A DNA stretch of 64,000 bases from Polaribacter sp. SA4-10 (GCF_002163835.1 NZ_CP019331.1:248001-312000); one strand, 5' to 3'; shown: positions 1 to 9,499, counted from the stretch's first letter. Notes: generated by a model not told the origin, from the letters alone. Program-made: numbers and translations.

Positions 1-754
1 AGGAAATGATACCATCGTAGAAAGTGACCTCGCACATGCTGATAGTGAAAATGTTAAAGCTGCAGATCAAGTATATTTTATAAGTGACCAAGACGCTGGA
101 TTAATTGGTTTTGTTGAAAATGCATCTGCAGATTTAGGATGTGTTACCTTACTGCTTGAAGAAGTAGGAGTTGCTAAAAGCTTTACTAATATTGCGGGAA
201 ATCATTCTGGTAAAGTACTAAAAATTACTGCAGATGGTGCAGATGCGGCAACAGCAACTTATGATATAACGTTGTATTTTACAAATACTGAGTTAAATGA
301 TTTTACAAATCCTAATAATGCAGCAATTATAAAAGTAAATAGTGACAACATTAATGATGCAATTAATGATGCTGCACCCAACTATTTGATAGCTGGTGCT
401 TTGTCATTGGAAAATACAGAAAAAGAGTACAGATCTTTTAAAGGCACATTTACAGGAGGTAATGGTATTTTTGCTTTAATTTCTCAAGAAACATTAGCTA
501 CTACAAGTTCGAATGTATCTCAGTTTAATGTTTTTCCTACTTTAATAAATAATTCTGAAAGTGTAAATATTACAAATTCAGAAACATTTATTGAAAAGGT
601 AGATATATATAGTATTAATGGAAAACTTGTGAAGTCTTTTGATTTTAATAGCAAATATAATGTAGAAATTACGATGTCTAAATTATCATCAGGAATGTAT
701 TTCTTGAACATAAATAAAGACAGGTCCAATACCCATAAATTTATTGTGAAATAA
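1..754 (+). CDS. T9SS-secreted protein, C-terminal part (5' end outside window)
   Basis: The reading frame is open from base 2 to the TAA at 752-754, so this is the last 250 or so residues of a gene that begins before the window. A TTG at 272 is only an internal codon. The visible part holds a beta-rich, acidic extracellular-looking region with GADAATATYD-like segments. The last 75 residues, starting near NVFPTLINNSESVNI and ending in HKFIVK, have the pattern of a T9SS type A sorting domain: the FPNP-like start, a VDIYSINGKLV strand and a SGMYFLNI strand. The protein is therefore expected to be exported by the Sec system, carried across the outer membrane by T9SS and anchored or released. No catalytic motif is visible in the retained part, so its enzymatic role is unknown. 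Confidence 0.85.
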   Translation, partial: GNDTIVESDLAHADSENVKAADQVYFISDQDAGLIGFVENASADLGCVTLLLEEVGVAKSFTNIAGNHSGKVLKITADGADAATATYDITLYFTNTELNDFTNPNNAAIIKVNSDNINDAINDAAPNYLIAGALSLENTEKEYRSFKGTFTGGNGIFALISQETLATTSSNVSQFNVFPTLINNSESVNITNSETFIEKVDIYSINGKLVKSFDFNSKYNVEITMSKLSSGMYFLNINKDRSNTHKFIVK

Positions 755-770
755 TTAATTAAAAAAAAAT

Positions 771-804
771 CTCTATTACTTCAGTGTAATAGAGTTTTTT
801 TTTT
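771..804 (+). terminator. Rho-independent terminator
   Basis: A perfect 9-bp stem, CTCTATTAC (771-779) with GTAATAGAG (786-794), has a 6-nt loop and is followed by ten T. It ends the partial T9SS gene and separates it from the metalloprotease gene. Confidence 0.85.
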
Positions 805-839
805 GCACCCTATTTCTCACAACCCTCAATCTAAAAAAA

Positions 840-3800
840 ATGAATAAAAAAAACACTTTTTACTTACTCTTGCTTTTTTGTTTAATATTTAGTGCCTCTT
901 TTGCACAGCAACAAAAAAGTGAATGGATTTCAGTTTCGGCAAGTGCTCAAAGTGAAATCAATACTATTAGTTTCAATAAAGATAAAATGCCCACAGAATT
1001 TAATTTATATTCTGTAAATATCGAAGGCATTAAAAGCAAACTTCAAAACGCTCCTATTAGAAGTGTTTTTTTAGGGAAATCTTCAAATATCATTGCTGTT
1101 CCAAATGCAGACGGTACCATAGAGAATTACCGCGTTTACGATACTCAGATTTTACATCCTGAATTGGCTGCAAAACTACCAAATATTAAAAGTTATGTGG
1201 GTAGGTCTATTGATAATACTGGAAAGTTTATTCGCTTTAGTGTGTCACAGGCAGGATTTCATGGTCAGATTTCTGAACCAGGGAAAGCAACCTATTATAT
1301 AGATCCTTATACAAAAGACAAATCAGTATATATTGCATACAGTGCAGCTGATTTAGTAAATACTTCTTCTGATATTTTTTCATGTGAAACTGACAATACA
1401 ATATATGAAAAGGCTAAAAATGCTCCTGCAAATAAATCTTTTAAAGCAACAGACGATAGTACTATAAGATTGTATGAATTAGCCATGTCTTGTACTGGTG
1501 AATATGGTGCTTTATTTATTGGAGATGCAGCAACGGATGAAGATAAAAAAGCAAATATCATGGCGCAAATGATAGTTACTATGACGCGTGTAAATGGTAT
1601 TTATGAAAAAGAGTTAGGAATTACTTTTCAACTTGTTCCAGAAAATTTTAACATCATTTTCTTTGATGCAGAAACAGATCCTTTTGATGGTGAATATAAT
1701 GATAAAACACAAGAGGTAATTGACGAATTAATCGGTGACGATAATTATGACATTGGACACAACTTTAATACATCTGGTGGTGGTAATGCAGGTTGTATTG
1801 GTTGTGTATGCAACTCAGGTAACAAAGGAAGCGGACATACTGGTCGAGAAAATCCAACAGGAGATAAATTTGATGTAGATTATGTAGCCCATGAAATTGG
1901 CCATCAAATGGGTGGTTATCATACGCATAACGGAGTAGGTCTTTGTGGTAAAAGTGGAAATAATACTGAAGTAGAGCCAGGAAGTGGTTCTTCAATTATG
2001 GGATATGCAGGAATTTGTCCTGGTCAAGACGTAGCAGATCAGTCTGATGATTATTTTAATTATGTAAATATTAGAGACATTAGCGCTAATATTCAAAAAG
2101 GAGTTAGTTCTGAATGTTTTGATGAAATTATAGTGGCAAATTTACCACCTACAGCAAATGCAGGAGCCGATTATATTATTCCGGTAGGTACTGCTTTTAA
2201 ATTAACGGGAGTGGGAACAGACCCAGATAGTGATGATGTATTGACCTATACTTGGGAACAAAATGATAATGAAGACATGCAAACTCCGTTATTACCAATT
2301 GCTACAGCTGATGCTGGACCTATGTTTAGATCTCGAAGAGGAACAATATCTCCAAGCCGTTATTTTCCGCAATTGAGTGCTATTTTAGACAACAATTTAG
2401 TAACAACTTGGGAAGTTCTTCCAGAAGTTACGCGTGATTTTGAATTCGCATTAACGGTAAGAGATAATGTTTTGTATGGAGGTCAAACAGCGGATGACTT
2501 GATACAGATTACCTCTAATTCTGATGCTGGACCTTTTATTGTAACTAGTCAAAACATTAACACTACCTGGATACAAGGAGATACTGAAACGATTACTTGG
2601 AATGTTGCTGGTACAGACAATAAAGCAACGGTTAATTGTCAAACTGTAGATATTTTATTTTCTTCACTTGGTGACTTTACGGATACAGTTACGCTAATAG
2701 GAAACACATCAAATGACGGTTCGGAAGATATTATTGTACCAATTAGTTTAACGACTACTGGTAGATTAATGATAGCAGCAGCGGATAATGTCTTTTTAGA
2801 TGTCAGTAATGCAACTATTATTATAGCAGAAGTTGGAACTCCAACATTCTTCTTAACAGCTATAGAATCGATAAAAAAAATATGTGAAAACACAATTACT
2901 GATGTAACATTCACTTTTGATTACTCATTCTCTGCGGATTATAGCGGCGAAGTATCATTTAATGCCACAGGACTGCCGGCTGGCGCTACAGCTACTTTTA
3001 GTCCTTCAATTGTAGAAACAGAACAAGAAACAGTAACAATGACTGTTAGTGGCTTTACAGCAGCTACGCCCCAAGATTATACGATTTCTATACAGGGAAC
3101 TTCGGCAACTGAAAATAAAACGATAGATGTTATTTTAACCATAAAGGGAACAAACTTTGAAGTTCCTGTTCTTAATAGCCCAGATAATGAGAGTGCTCCT
3201 CAATCAACATTTCCAACATATGCATGGTCTGAAGACACGAGTGGTCTAACTAGTTCTTATGATATAGAAGTAGCTAAAGATGCTGATTTCCAAGAAATTG
3301 TTGAAACAGGCACAACTACTATAAATAGTTATACTCAAAGTACAGGGTTATCTGTATCTACTGCTTATTATTGGCGCATAAAACCTAAAAACGAATGTGG
3401 AGATGGTGTATTTACCTTAGGAAACAGTTTTTCAACTGGAGTAATCGATTGTTTTATTGGGGAAAACAATACACCCGTTGAGACGATAACTTTGTTACCT
3501 GTATCTAGTTCAATTGAAATAACTAAGGACATCCCAATTTCAGATATAAATGTTACTATAAGTTTAACACATACGTATTTGGGTGACTTAACTATAGCGT
3601 TAGTGAGTCCGTCAGGTACCACAGTAACCTTAGTAGAAGAGGTATGTGCAACATCGGATGATATGGAAGTAACTTTTGACGATTCAGGAGAGGCTTTATC
3701 TTGTTTAGAAGGAAGCCCTGCCATTTCAGGAATAGTAATACCTGCAAGTTTGTTATCAGCTTTTAATGAAGAAAGTAGCATAGGTACATGGACACTTACT

Positions 3801-4139
3801 ATAACCGATTCATATCCAGGGGATGATGGACAGTTAAACTCTTGGAGCATTCAATACTGTGGTATTACAGAAGGAGCAGTATTAGAAACACAGACATTTA
3901 ATAGCTTAGGCATTGTGATGTATCCAAATCCTGCTAAAGGTGTTGTTTCAATTAAATTTAATAATACTCCGCAACTAGAGGTAACACTTTTTGATGTATT
4001 AGGTAGAAAAGTAGTATCTAAGATGTTACAAAAGGACAACAATGATATTGATGTCTCAAAATTAGTTGCAGGAACCTACATTGTTCAAATGAAAAATGAA
4101 AACAATGAAAAAATTATTAAAAACTTAATTATTGAATAA
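840..4139 (+). CDS. Reprolysin-like zinc metalloprotease with P domain and T9SS sorting domain
   Basis: This 1099-residue secreted protease opens with a signal peptide (residues 1-22, ending SASFAQ). After a propeptide-like region comes a reprolysin-type (M12B-like) catalytic domain. It has the zinc motif HEIGHQMGGYH at residues 351-361 and a Met-turn in SSIMGYAG near residue 387. Its cysteine-rich loop CIGCVC lies just before the zinc motif. Beta-sandwich domains follow, including a fibronectin III-like segment around 775-865. A proprotein-convertase P domain spans about 870-1005, and a T9SS type A sorting domain fills the last 80 or so residues. The enzyme should act outside the cell on proteins. 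It has its own terminator at 4179. The substrate is unknown. Confidence 0.92.
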   Translation: MNKKNTFYLLLLFCLIFSASFAQQQKSEWISVSASAQSEINTISFNKDKMPTEFNLYSVNIEGIKSKLQNAPIRSVFLGKSSNIIAVPNADGTIENYRVYDTQILHPELAAKLPNIKSYVGRSIDNTGKFIRFSVSQAGFHGQISEPGKATYYIDPYTKDKSVYIAYSAADLVNTSSDIFSCETDNTIYEKAKNAPANKSFKATDDSTIRLYELAMSCTGEYGALFIGDAATDEDKKANIMAQMIVTMTRVNGIYEKELGITFQLVPENFNIIFFDAETDPFDGEYNDKTQEVIDELIGDDNYDIGHNFNTSGGGNAGCIGCVCNSGNKGSGHTGRENPTGDKFDVDYVAHEIGHQMGGYHTHNGVGLCGKSGNNTEVEPGSGSSIMGYAGICPGQDVADQSDDYFNYVNIRDISANIQKGVSSECFDEIIVANLPPTANAGADYIIPVGTAFKLTGVGTDPDSDDVLTYTWEQNDNEDMQTPLLPIATADAGPMFRSRRGTISPSRYFPQLSAILDNNLVTTWEVLPEVTRDFEFALTVRDNVLYGGQTADDLIQITSNSDAGPFIVTSQNINTTWIQGDTETITWNVAGTDNKATVNCQTVDILFSSLGDFTDTVTLIGNTSNDGSEDIIVPISLTTTGRLMIAAADNVFLDVSNATIIIAEVGTPTFFLTAIESIKKICENTITDVTFTFDYSFSADYSGEVSFNATGLPAGATATFSPSIVETEQETVTMTVSGFTAATPQDYTISIQGTSATENKTIDVILTIKGTNFEVPVLNSPDNESAPQSTFPTYAWSEDTSGLTSSYDIEVAKDADFQEIVETGTTTINSYTQSTGLSVSTAYYWRIKPKNECGDGVFTLGNSFSTGVIDCFIGENNTPVETITLLPVSSSIEITKDIPISDINVTISLTHTYLGDLTIALVSPSGTTVTLVEEVCATSDDMEVTFDDSGEALSCLEGSPAISGIVIPASLLSAFNEESSIGTWTLTITDSYPGDDGQLNSWSIQYCGITEGAVLETQTFNSLGIVMYPNPAKGVVSIKFNNTPQLEVTLFDVLGRKVVSKMLQKDNNDIDVSKLVAGTYIVQMKNENNEKIIKNLIIE

Positions 4140-4178
4140 GTTATTTTAAAAAGTATCTAAAACCTTAATAAATAAAAG

Positions 4179-4202
4179 AACCACCGAAAGGTGGTTTTTT
4201 TT
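4179..4202 (+). terminator. Rho-independent terminator with GAAA tetraloop
   Basis: The 7-bp stem AACCACC (4179-4185) with GGTGGTT (4190-4196) closes on a GAAA tetraloop and runs into a T tract. It terminates the metalloprotease gene. Confidence 0.85.
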
Positions 4203-4296
4203 GTTCTTAAATAATAAAATTAACTATTAATTTTTTTTTGCATTACAAAAGTAGTGAATACATTGCTATGAATTTAATTCATAAAGTACACTAACG

Positions 4297-5823
4297 TTAT
4301 TCCCTTAATAGTTTTTTAGTAATTAAGACCTCATTTTTCATGTTGGATATCGTAAGGATGTAAATACCACTTTTTATAGCAGCTGTGTTTATTGTAAAAC
4401 GTCCTTTTTCTATCTTTTTTTCTTCTTTTAATACAACACGACCATTTACATCTAAAATTGTTATCATTGCTTCATTTAGTAGAGGTGGTACAATAAAGTT
4501 CAATACTTTACCAAGTGGATTTGGAAACATAGATATTTTATTTTCTACTACTAAAGAAGAAGACAACACTTGTTTTTCGATTATAAGCACATCACCTATT
4601 TCAGTAGGATTCCACAAAGGCATATTGGAAGGAACCTCAAATTGATTTTCTAAGGGCGCAACTTCAGCAATAGCGTCGGTCATCACTGTACGAAGTTCGA
4701 TTCTTTCACAGCTTACAAATACCCATTTTACTTGATTAAAAGATGCAGAAGCCAATGTCCAGCTCTTATCGTCGTCATTATTACGAGTAGGAGCACCCCA
4801 ACAACCTTCACCAACAAAATAGGTTCCATTTAAAGCATCTTCGCTAAAGCCTAATTCGCCATTTACGTCTGGTTTTAAAGCTTTCGTTGTTTTCACCATG
4901 TGAGAATCAGATTCAAAGACAAGATCCATTCCATGTTTATAAAATAAACCTGCCCAAGCGTCATACTGGTCGTCATTTTCAGATTTACCCGATTGATGCG
5001 GTCTTATAGGTGTATGGTATTGTGCAAAAGTCCAACAGTTTTTTGAACTATTCATTTCTAAATCATTTTTTAGCCACTCCGCTTGGTCTCCAGCGACAGA
5101 AATTTCGGAATTTAGTGTGTAGACTCTTACCAAATCACTTCCAAAAGTCATTGCGTAATATGCATCTGCTGAAGGAACATCGAATAAATCATATACTGTA
5201 GATGGAACATATTCATGATTTCCTCTTGCAGCGACAATTCCAAATAATTGACCTTCTTCCGAAATTGTCAATTGCCAATCATTTAACCAATAATCCCATT
5301 CGTTCGGGGTATCACCAAAAGTAAAATCGCCACCAAATAATACTGCATGTGGTTTCAATTTAGAAACCGTAATGTTTGCATTTAATCGGGCTTGACGATT
5401 TGCAATTACATCTGGCGTTCCATCTGTTCTGGAGTCACCACCAGCTACAAAAGACAATCTACTTTGATCGTTTGGTAAGGTCTTAAAAAAATAACGCGCA
5501 CTTCTAATATTTGTTAAAGGGTTCCGAAGAACAAAATAGTAAGCAGTGTTGGGAACTAAATTTTTTAATCTTGCAAATTGTGTGTTCATGCCTTGGGCTG
5601 CGGATGTGCGATCTGATGTCTGAGAGAGCGGATAAGAAGCCCAATCGTCTCCAAAATCATTAGTACCATAATATATGGTTGCAGTTCCTATGGAGGCCGC
5701 TGTTTGATTCCAAGCAACAGTTCCTGTAGTTGCAGGATCGTCATTTAAAATTAAACGGTATTTTTCTGTTTGTGCACTTGCGGATAAAGTGACAAAAATT
5801 AAAAGTAATGTAATTATTTTCAT
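4297..5823 (-). CDS. Purple-acid-phosphatase-like metallophosphoesterase, T9SS substrate
   Basis: This 508-residue protein has a signal peptide (residues 1-17, ending SASAQ). An N-terminal fibronectin-like domain of the purple acid phosphatase type covers about 20-118. The calcineurin-like phosphoesterase domain follows, with metal ligands in GGDSR (D130), GGDFTFG (D166), GNHE (N202, H203), H270 in QYHTP and H308 in ESDSH. The C-terminal 75 residues, from MFPNPLGKV, form a T9SS type A sorting domain. It probably releases phosphate from organic phosphate esters outside the cell. No Pho-box-like element was recognised upstream. The start is the ATG at 5823, the only one that includes the signal peptide. 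Confidence 0.9.
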   Translation of the reverse strand: MKIITLLLIFVTLSASAQTEKYRLILNDDPATTGTVAWNQTAASIGTATIYYGTNDFGDDWASYPLSQTSDRTSAAQGMNTQFARLKNLVPNTAYYFVLRNPLTNIRSARYFFKTLPNDQSRLSFVAGGDSRTDGTPDVIANRQARLNANITVSKLKPHAVLFGGDFTFGDTPNEWDYWLNDWQLTISEEGQLFGIVAARGNHEYVPSTVYDLFDVPSADAYYAMTFGSDLVRVYTLNSEISVAGDQAEWLKNDLEMNSSKNCWTFAQYHTPIRPHQSGKSENDDQYDAWAGLFYKHGMDLVFESDSHMVKTTKALKPDVNGELGFSEDALNGTYFVGEGCWGAPTRNNDDDKSWTLASASFNQVKWVFVSCERIELRTVMTDAIAEVAPLENQFEVPSNMPLWNPTEIGDVLIIEKQVLSSSLVVENKISMFPNPLGKVLNFIVPPLLNEAMITILDVNGRVVLKEEKKIEKGRFTINTAAIKSGIYILTISNMKNEVLITKKLLRE

Positions 5824-5857
5824 AGTGTTAGCATTGAGGGATTATTAAATTATTTAA

Positions 5858-5865
5858 CAAAACTA
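5858..5865 (-). promoter_or_regulatory. Predicted -7 box (TAGTTTTG)
   Basis: TAGTTTTG on the minus strand matches the Bacteroidota -7 consensus TAnnTTTG and lies 34 nt before the ATG of the phosphoesterase gene. No clear -33 TTG is visible. Confidence 0.5.
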
Positions 5866-5950
5866 GCCGCTGTATGTTATCTTATGAATGCATTTAGTTT
5901 ACCAAAATGTCATTAAATAGTTAAGTCAAAAAAGAGGTGTTTAATTCCTT

Positions 5951-5958
5951 TATTTTTG
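5951..5958 (+). promoter_or_regulatory. Predicted -7 box (TATTTTTG), 7 nt from start codon
   Basis: TATTTTTG matches TAnnTTTG and ends 7 nt before the ATG at 5966. Transcription would start at or next to the start codon, implying a leaderless or nearly leaderless mRNA. Confidence 0.5.
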
Positions 5959-5965
5959 TAGCATC

Positions 5966-6841
5966 ATGACACGACCAAAAAACGTATCAACCCAAACATT
6001 TTTAAAAATTTCTGTAATACTTGTCTTAGTAGGACGTGGATATCAATACTTATTTTTTTCTATTCCGTTTATGAGTTTGTATTACTATGCAGATTTTTTG
6101 AAGCCTTATGTAGAAGAAAAAACAGGTATGTTATGGCACGATTTTCTCTCTCTTCCTGAGATAGATAATTATACGAAAGCTATAATCTGTGGTATTGGAG
6201 GTTTATTCTTAATCACTATCCCATGTATTCTTTTTTTAAAAAAGAAAAATTATACGTGGTTTCAGCTTCCAATATTAGCGTCAGGAATCGGACTTGTTTT
6301 TCTTACGGTGTTATTAACCATTACAAAAAATTATAAGCTCGGTCAGTTTATTGAATATAGTATTCAATTTACATCCTCTTTTTTATTATTAAGTTTTATA
6401 AAATATAAATGGATACAACAAAATCTGCTTTTTATTCTGAAGCTATTAATAGCATTTACTTTTGTAGGTCATGGTTTATATGCAATTGGATATTATCCTG
6501 TTCCTGGGTATTTCGTAGACATGGTCATACGTATTTTCAAATGCTCTGAAAGCTTTGCAAGATTCTTTCTTATAATTGCTGGTATTTTAGATATGGTTAT
6601 AGCTATTGGTCTTTTTCTACCGAATAAAAACGTTGTTAAATATTGTTTAATATGGGCAGTAATTTGGGGATTCTCTACTGCAATAGCTCGAGTTGTTGGT
6701 AATTTTTATTCAGATTTTTTATTTCGATCTTTACATCAAACCGCATACGAAATGTGCTATCGTTTACCTCATGGCTTACTACCTGTTTTAGGCCTATTAT
6801 TACTAAATAATAAATCTCATGTTTTAGAAACATCTAGATGA
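5966..6841 (+). CDS. Polytopic membrane protein of unknown function
   Basis: This 291-residue protein is rich in hydrophobic segments. About seven to eight transmembrane helices can be seen: near residues 12-35, 68-84, 92-112, 120-140, 149-168, 198-215, 222-238 and 266-282. Conserved-looking charged or aromatic spots between helices include LVGRGYQYLFF near the N terminus and the similar FVGHGLYAIGYYPVPGYF in the middle. This repetition of an FVGxGxxY motif suggests an internal duplication of a four-helix unit, as in DoxX-like families. The gene stands alone between two minus-strand genes and has its own predicted promoter. I do not recognise a specific function. Confidence 0.75.
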   Translation: MTRPKNVSTQTFLKISVILVLVGRGYQYLFFSIPFMSLYYYADFLKPYVEEKTGMLWHDFLSLPEIDNYTKAIICGIGGLFLITIPCILFLKKKNYTWFQLPILASGIGLVFLTVLLTITKNYKLGQFIEYSIQFTSSFLLLSFIKYKWIQQNLLFILKLLIAFTFVGHGLYAIGYYPVPGYFVDMVIRIFKCSESFARFFLIIAGILDMVIAIGLFLPNKNVVKYCLIWAVIWGFSTAIARVVGNFYSDFLFRSLHQTAYEMCYRLPHGLLPVLGLLLLNNKSHVLETSR

Positions 6842-6965
6842 TGGCGATAAACTTTACAAGAAGAAGGAAAAGCAATTAGAGCCGCTTTAAATAGCGCTTT
6901 TTAAATTGTTGTTACAATATTTTTAATATATTAAAAATATTATACAGCGTACATTATTGTGGAAT

Positions 6966-7319
6966 CTATTTTTTAATGAGCTTTTCAAATTCACTTAACA
7001 TAAATGGTTTAGGATTATAATAATGAAATCCACCGTCAATACATTTTAATTTCCATTCTTCACCAAAATAATTGGTATGAGCAATGTAAGTTGAATCTTT
7101 CAAGTGTGAAAAGGTTTTTAATTTTTCTAAGACTCCAAAACCATCAATATTAGGGTCATTTAAATTTATATCAATTAGTAAAATTTCATAGTCATTATTT
7201 TTAGCCAACTCAAAAGCCTCTTCGGCTTTTTCAACTGCATCTATTTCATATTTATCTTTTACTGCTTGGCAAACTAAGAACCTGCTAATTGTATCGTCAT
7301 CAAGATATAAAACTTTCAT
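6966..7319 (-). CDS. Single-domain response regulator (receiver only)
   Basis: This 117-residue protein is just a CheY-like receiver domain. The acidic pocket is D7-D9 (YLDDD), the phospho-acceptor is D50 in LLIDINLND, T82 is the switch residue and K104 in NPKPF is the conserved lysine. No DNA-binding or enzymatic output domain is attached, so it should act through protein contacts, for example in a phosphorelay. No kinase or phosphotransfer gene is adjacent. The nearest kinase in the window (58495) has its own regulator. The partner is therefore unknown. Confidence 0.88.
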   Translation of the reverse strand: MKVLYLDDDTISRFLVCQAVKDKYEIDAVEKAEEAFELAKNNDYEILLIDINLNDPNIDGFGVLEKLKTFSHLKDSTYIAHTNYFGEEWKLKCIDGGFHYYNPKPFMLSEFEKLIKK

Positions 7320-7483
7320 AATTTAATTATTGGGGGTTAATTTCAACTTTTATAAGTTGCTAACGAAAGTAGTCTTTTTCAAAAGAAACATCAAGCCAAA
7401 TTGTTTTTTATAAAAAAAAGTGTTTTTAGTTGTTGGTAATTTGAAGTTAGGATTAGATTTTTTGTAGTTTAGATTTTTAGATA

Positions 7484-8350
7484 CTACTCTTTAGCTCCAT
7501 GGCTTTTCGCTATTGTTATCCAATGTTCGGAAATTGATTTTGGGTCTGCTCCCAAGGCTCTAGACAAATGTAGCGCTAACCCAATCATTAAAACAGCAGC
7601 TTTATGAAGTTCTTGATTCGTTTTTATTGCTCCAAATTTTTCTTGTGCTTTTAATAGTAACAATTCATTGTGTTTTTTAGCAAAAGTAACAGGGTTTTGG
7701 ATGGTATCAGTTATTGCTGGTAACATCAAATAATCTATCCATTCTTTCCCTATTCTTTCTGCTAATAATTCAGGAAGCTCGTTCCCCATGACTCTCCATA
7801 ATGCGAGTGTTTTTGTATCTCCAGATTCAGATAAACCTGATTCTAAAAACAACTCAAAACCAATATCAGCTATATTTTGCATTACGATTAGATATTCATC
7901 TTGTGCCTTTTCAAATTGTTCCGCTTCTTGTCCTTTAATATATTCACCTACACTAAGCTTAGGTAATTCTAAAACTTCAGCACAATCATTTAAACAAGGA
8001 AATTTGGTGCCTTCATAAATATAATGTGCTTTATCAAATTGTATTTTACGTCCTAAAGGATATAGTCTGCACGCTAATGGGCGACCTAGATGAACACTAC
8101 AACCAATAGTATCTATATATTGGCTACATGCTTGTTGTCCTTTTTTATCTATTTTTCCGTTAAAGCGTAATCGAATACCACCAAACTCGCAATAAAGATC
8201 ACGAAATTCTCTTGTACTAATTTTTTTTTCTTTGCTAAAACTTAACAACTCCCATGGGTTAAGCATTACAGATTTACCAAAACAGCAGGTTCCAGATCTA
8301 GAGCATGTAAGCGGTAATATACTATCAGTACTTAATTTAGTTGTTTGCAT
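7484..8350 (-). CDS. YkgJ-family cysteine cluster protein
   Basis: This 288-residue soluble protein has an N-terminal cysteine pattern typical of the YkgJ (CxxCxxxxCC) family, thought to bind zinc or an iron-sulfur cluster. C16, C22 and C23 lie in CSRSGTCCFG, and further cysteines lie in ACSQYIDTIGCSVH and RPLACRLYPLG. A second cysteine follows in FPCLNDC. The C-terminal half, from about residue 130, is helical with no recognised motif. It has no signal peptide, so it should be cytoplasmic. Members of this family have no well-defined biochemical role. It is a single-gene unit. Confidence 0.82.
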   Translation of the reverse strand: MQTTKLSTDSILPLTCSRSGTCCFGKSVMLNPWELLSFSKEKKISTREFRDLYCEFGGIRLRFNGKIDKKGQQACSQYIDTIGCSVHLGRPLACRLYPLGRKIQFDKAHYIYEGTKFPCLNDCAEVLELPKLSVGEYIKGQEAEQFEKAQDEYLIVMQNIADIGFELFLESGLSESGDTKTLALWRVMGNELPELLAERIGKEWIDYLMLPAITDTIQNPVTFAKKHNELLLLKAQEKFGAIKTNQELHKAAVLMIGLALHLSRALGADPKSISEHWITIAKSHGAKE

Positions 8351-8514
8351 TGTTTTAGTTAATTTATGATAGCTTGTTTAAGTATAGGTGCTTAAGTTAA
8401 TTTAGTGTTGCTTTAATGAATAATAAAAGTATCTAATAAATTCAATGAAAGACATATAGCGAAGTTATATTTTTTGAATCAAAAAGTCAAGATTTAAAGC
8501 AATTGGTTTAAAAC

Positions 8515-8547
8515 CAAAAAATCCCAAACGAATTCGTTTGGGATTTT
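8515..8547 (-). terminator. Terminator with 12-bp perfect stem
   Basis: A perfect 24-nt palindrome (8521-8544) with arms ATCCCAAACGAA and TTCGTTTGGGAT has A or T runs on both sides. On the minus strand it ends the cyclophilin-FKBP gene. The short T run on the plus side means it could also work in the other direction. Confidence 0.8.
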
Positions 8548-8566
8548 TAATTTATGTTGTAATTTT

Positions 8567-9499
8567 TTATTTTACAGCCATCAATTCAACATCAAAAATA
8601 AGTGTTGCATCTGGTGGAATTACTCCTCCAGCTCCTGCAGAACCATATGCTAAATTAGAAGGAATTACAAAGCGGGCTTTATCACCAACTTGTAATAATA
8701 GAATTCCTTCATCCCAACCAGCAATTACTTGTCCTAAACCAACATTAAAATCGATTGGCTCTTTTCTCTTGTATGAAGAATCGAAAACAGTACCATCTAA
8801 TAATTGACCTTTATAATGTACAGAAACTCCTGCGCCTTTTGTCGCTTTTTTTCCATCACCTTTTTGTAAAATTTGGTAACGTAATCCGCTTGCAGTTTCA
8901 TCATAACCAATAGCAACAGAATCTAATAATTCTTTTTGCTTCGCTTTTTCTTCAGCTTCACGGTTTTCTCTAGAACCTTCAAAAGTTCTAAAAGCTTCAA
9001 TTGCATTAAATTTTTCTGCAGCTTCACCAACTCTAATAATTTCTATAGAAGTTAATTCATCACCTTGAGCAACCGCATCAACAATGTCTTGTCCTTCCAC
9101 TACAGCACCAAAAACAGTGTGCTTGTTGTCTAACCAAGGAGTAGGAATGTGTGTGATGTAAAATTGACTTCCGTTTGATGCTGGCCCAGAGTTTGCCATT
9201 GCTAAAATACCAGGTTTGTTATGTTTCAAATCAGGATGAAACTCATCATCAAATTTATAACCAGGATCTCCTGTTCCAGTTCCTTGTGGGCAACCTCCTT
9301 GAATCATAAAATCAGGAATTACTCTGTGGAATTTTAATCCATTATAATAAGGAGTTCCTTGACCTTTTACTGAGTTTTCTAAATTTCCTTCAGCTAAAGC
9401 AACAAAGTTACCAACTGTTCCAGGAGTTTTTTCAAATTCTAAGTTTACTAAAACGTCACCTTTTGAAGTAGTGAATTTTGCGTATATTCCGTTATTCAT
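8567..9499 (-). CDS. Cyclophilin-FKBP fusion peptidyl-prolyl isomerase
   Basis: This 310-residue protein joins two unrelated prolyl isomerase folds. Residues 1-158 are a cyclophilin domain with active-site R59, F64 and Q67 in FHRVIPDFMIQGG, plus W122 in PWLDNKHTVFG, the position that governs cyclosporin binding. A charged helical linker (about 160-195) leads to an FKBP domain (about 200-310). That domain has Y229, F239-D240 (TVFDSS), V258-I259, W262 (AGWDEG), Y285 and F302, all the usual ligand-pocket residues. There is no signal peptide, so it should be a cytosolic folding helper. Dual-family immunophilins of this type are known from flavobacteria, spirochaetes and apicomplexans. The gene has its own strong terminator. 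Confidence 0.93.
   Translation of the reverse strand: MNNGIYAKFTTSKGDVLVNLEFEKTPGTVGNFVALAEGNLENSVKGQGTPYYNGLKFHRVIPDFMIQGGCPQGTGTGDPGYKFDDEFHPDLKHNKPGILAMANSGPASNGSQFYITHIPTPWLDNKHTVFGAVVEGQDIVDAVAQGDELTSIEIIRVGEAAEKFNAIEAFRTFEGSRENREAEEKAKQKELLDSVAIGYDETASGLRYQILQKGDGKKATKGAGVSVHYKGQLLDGTVFDSSYKRKEPIDFNVGLGQVIAGWDEGILLLQVGDKARFVIPSNLAYGSAGAGGVIPPDATLIFDVELMAVK

Noticed and set aside
3368..3850. Antisense 160-codon open frame opposite the metalloprotease gene
   Set aside because: It lies entirely inside a well-supported gene and its translation has no signal, domain or conserved pattern.
6842..6965. Hairpin after the membrane protein gene as a terminator
   Set aside because: Only a 4-bp stem (CGCT/AGCG) can be formed, too weak to call.
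7340..7370. GTTGCTAACG upstream of the receiver gene as a third edge element
   Set aside because: Only ten bases match and the rest of the element and its partner are missing, so chance is likely.
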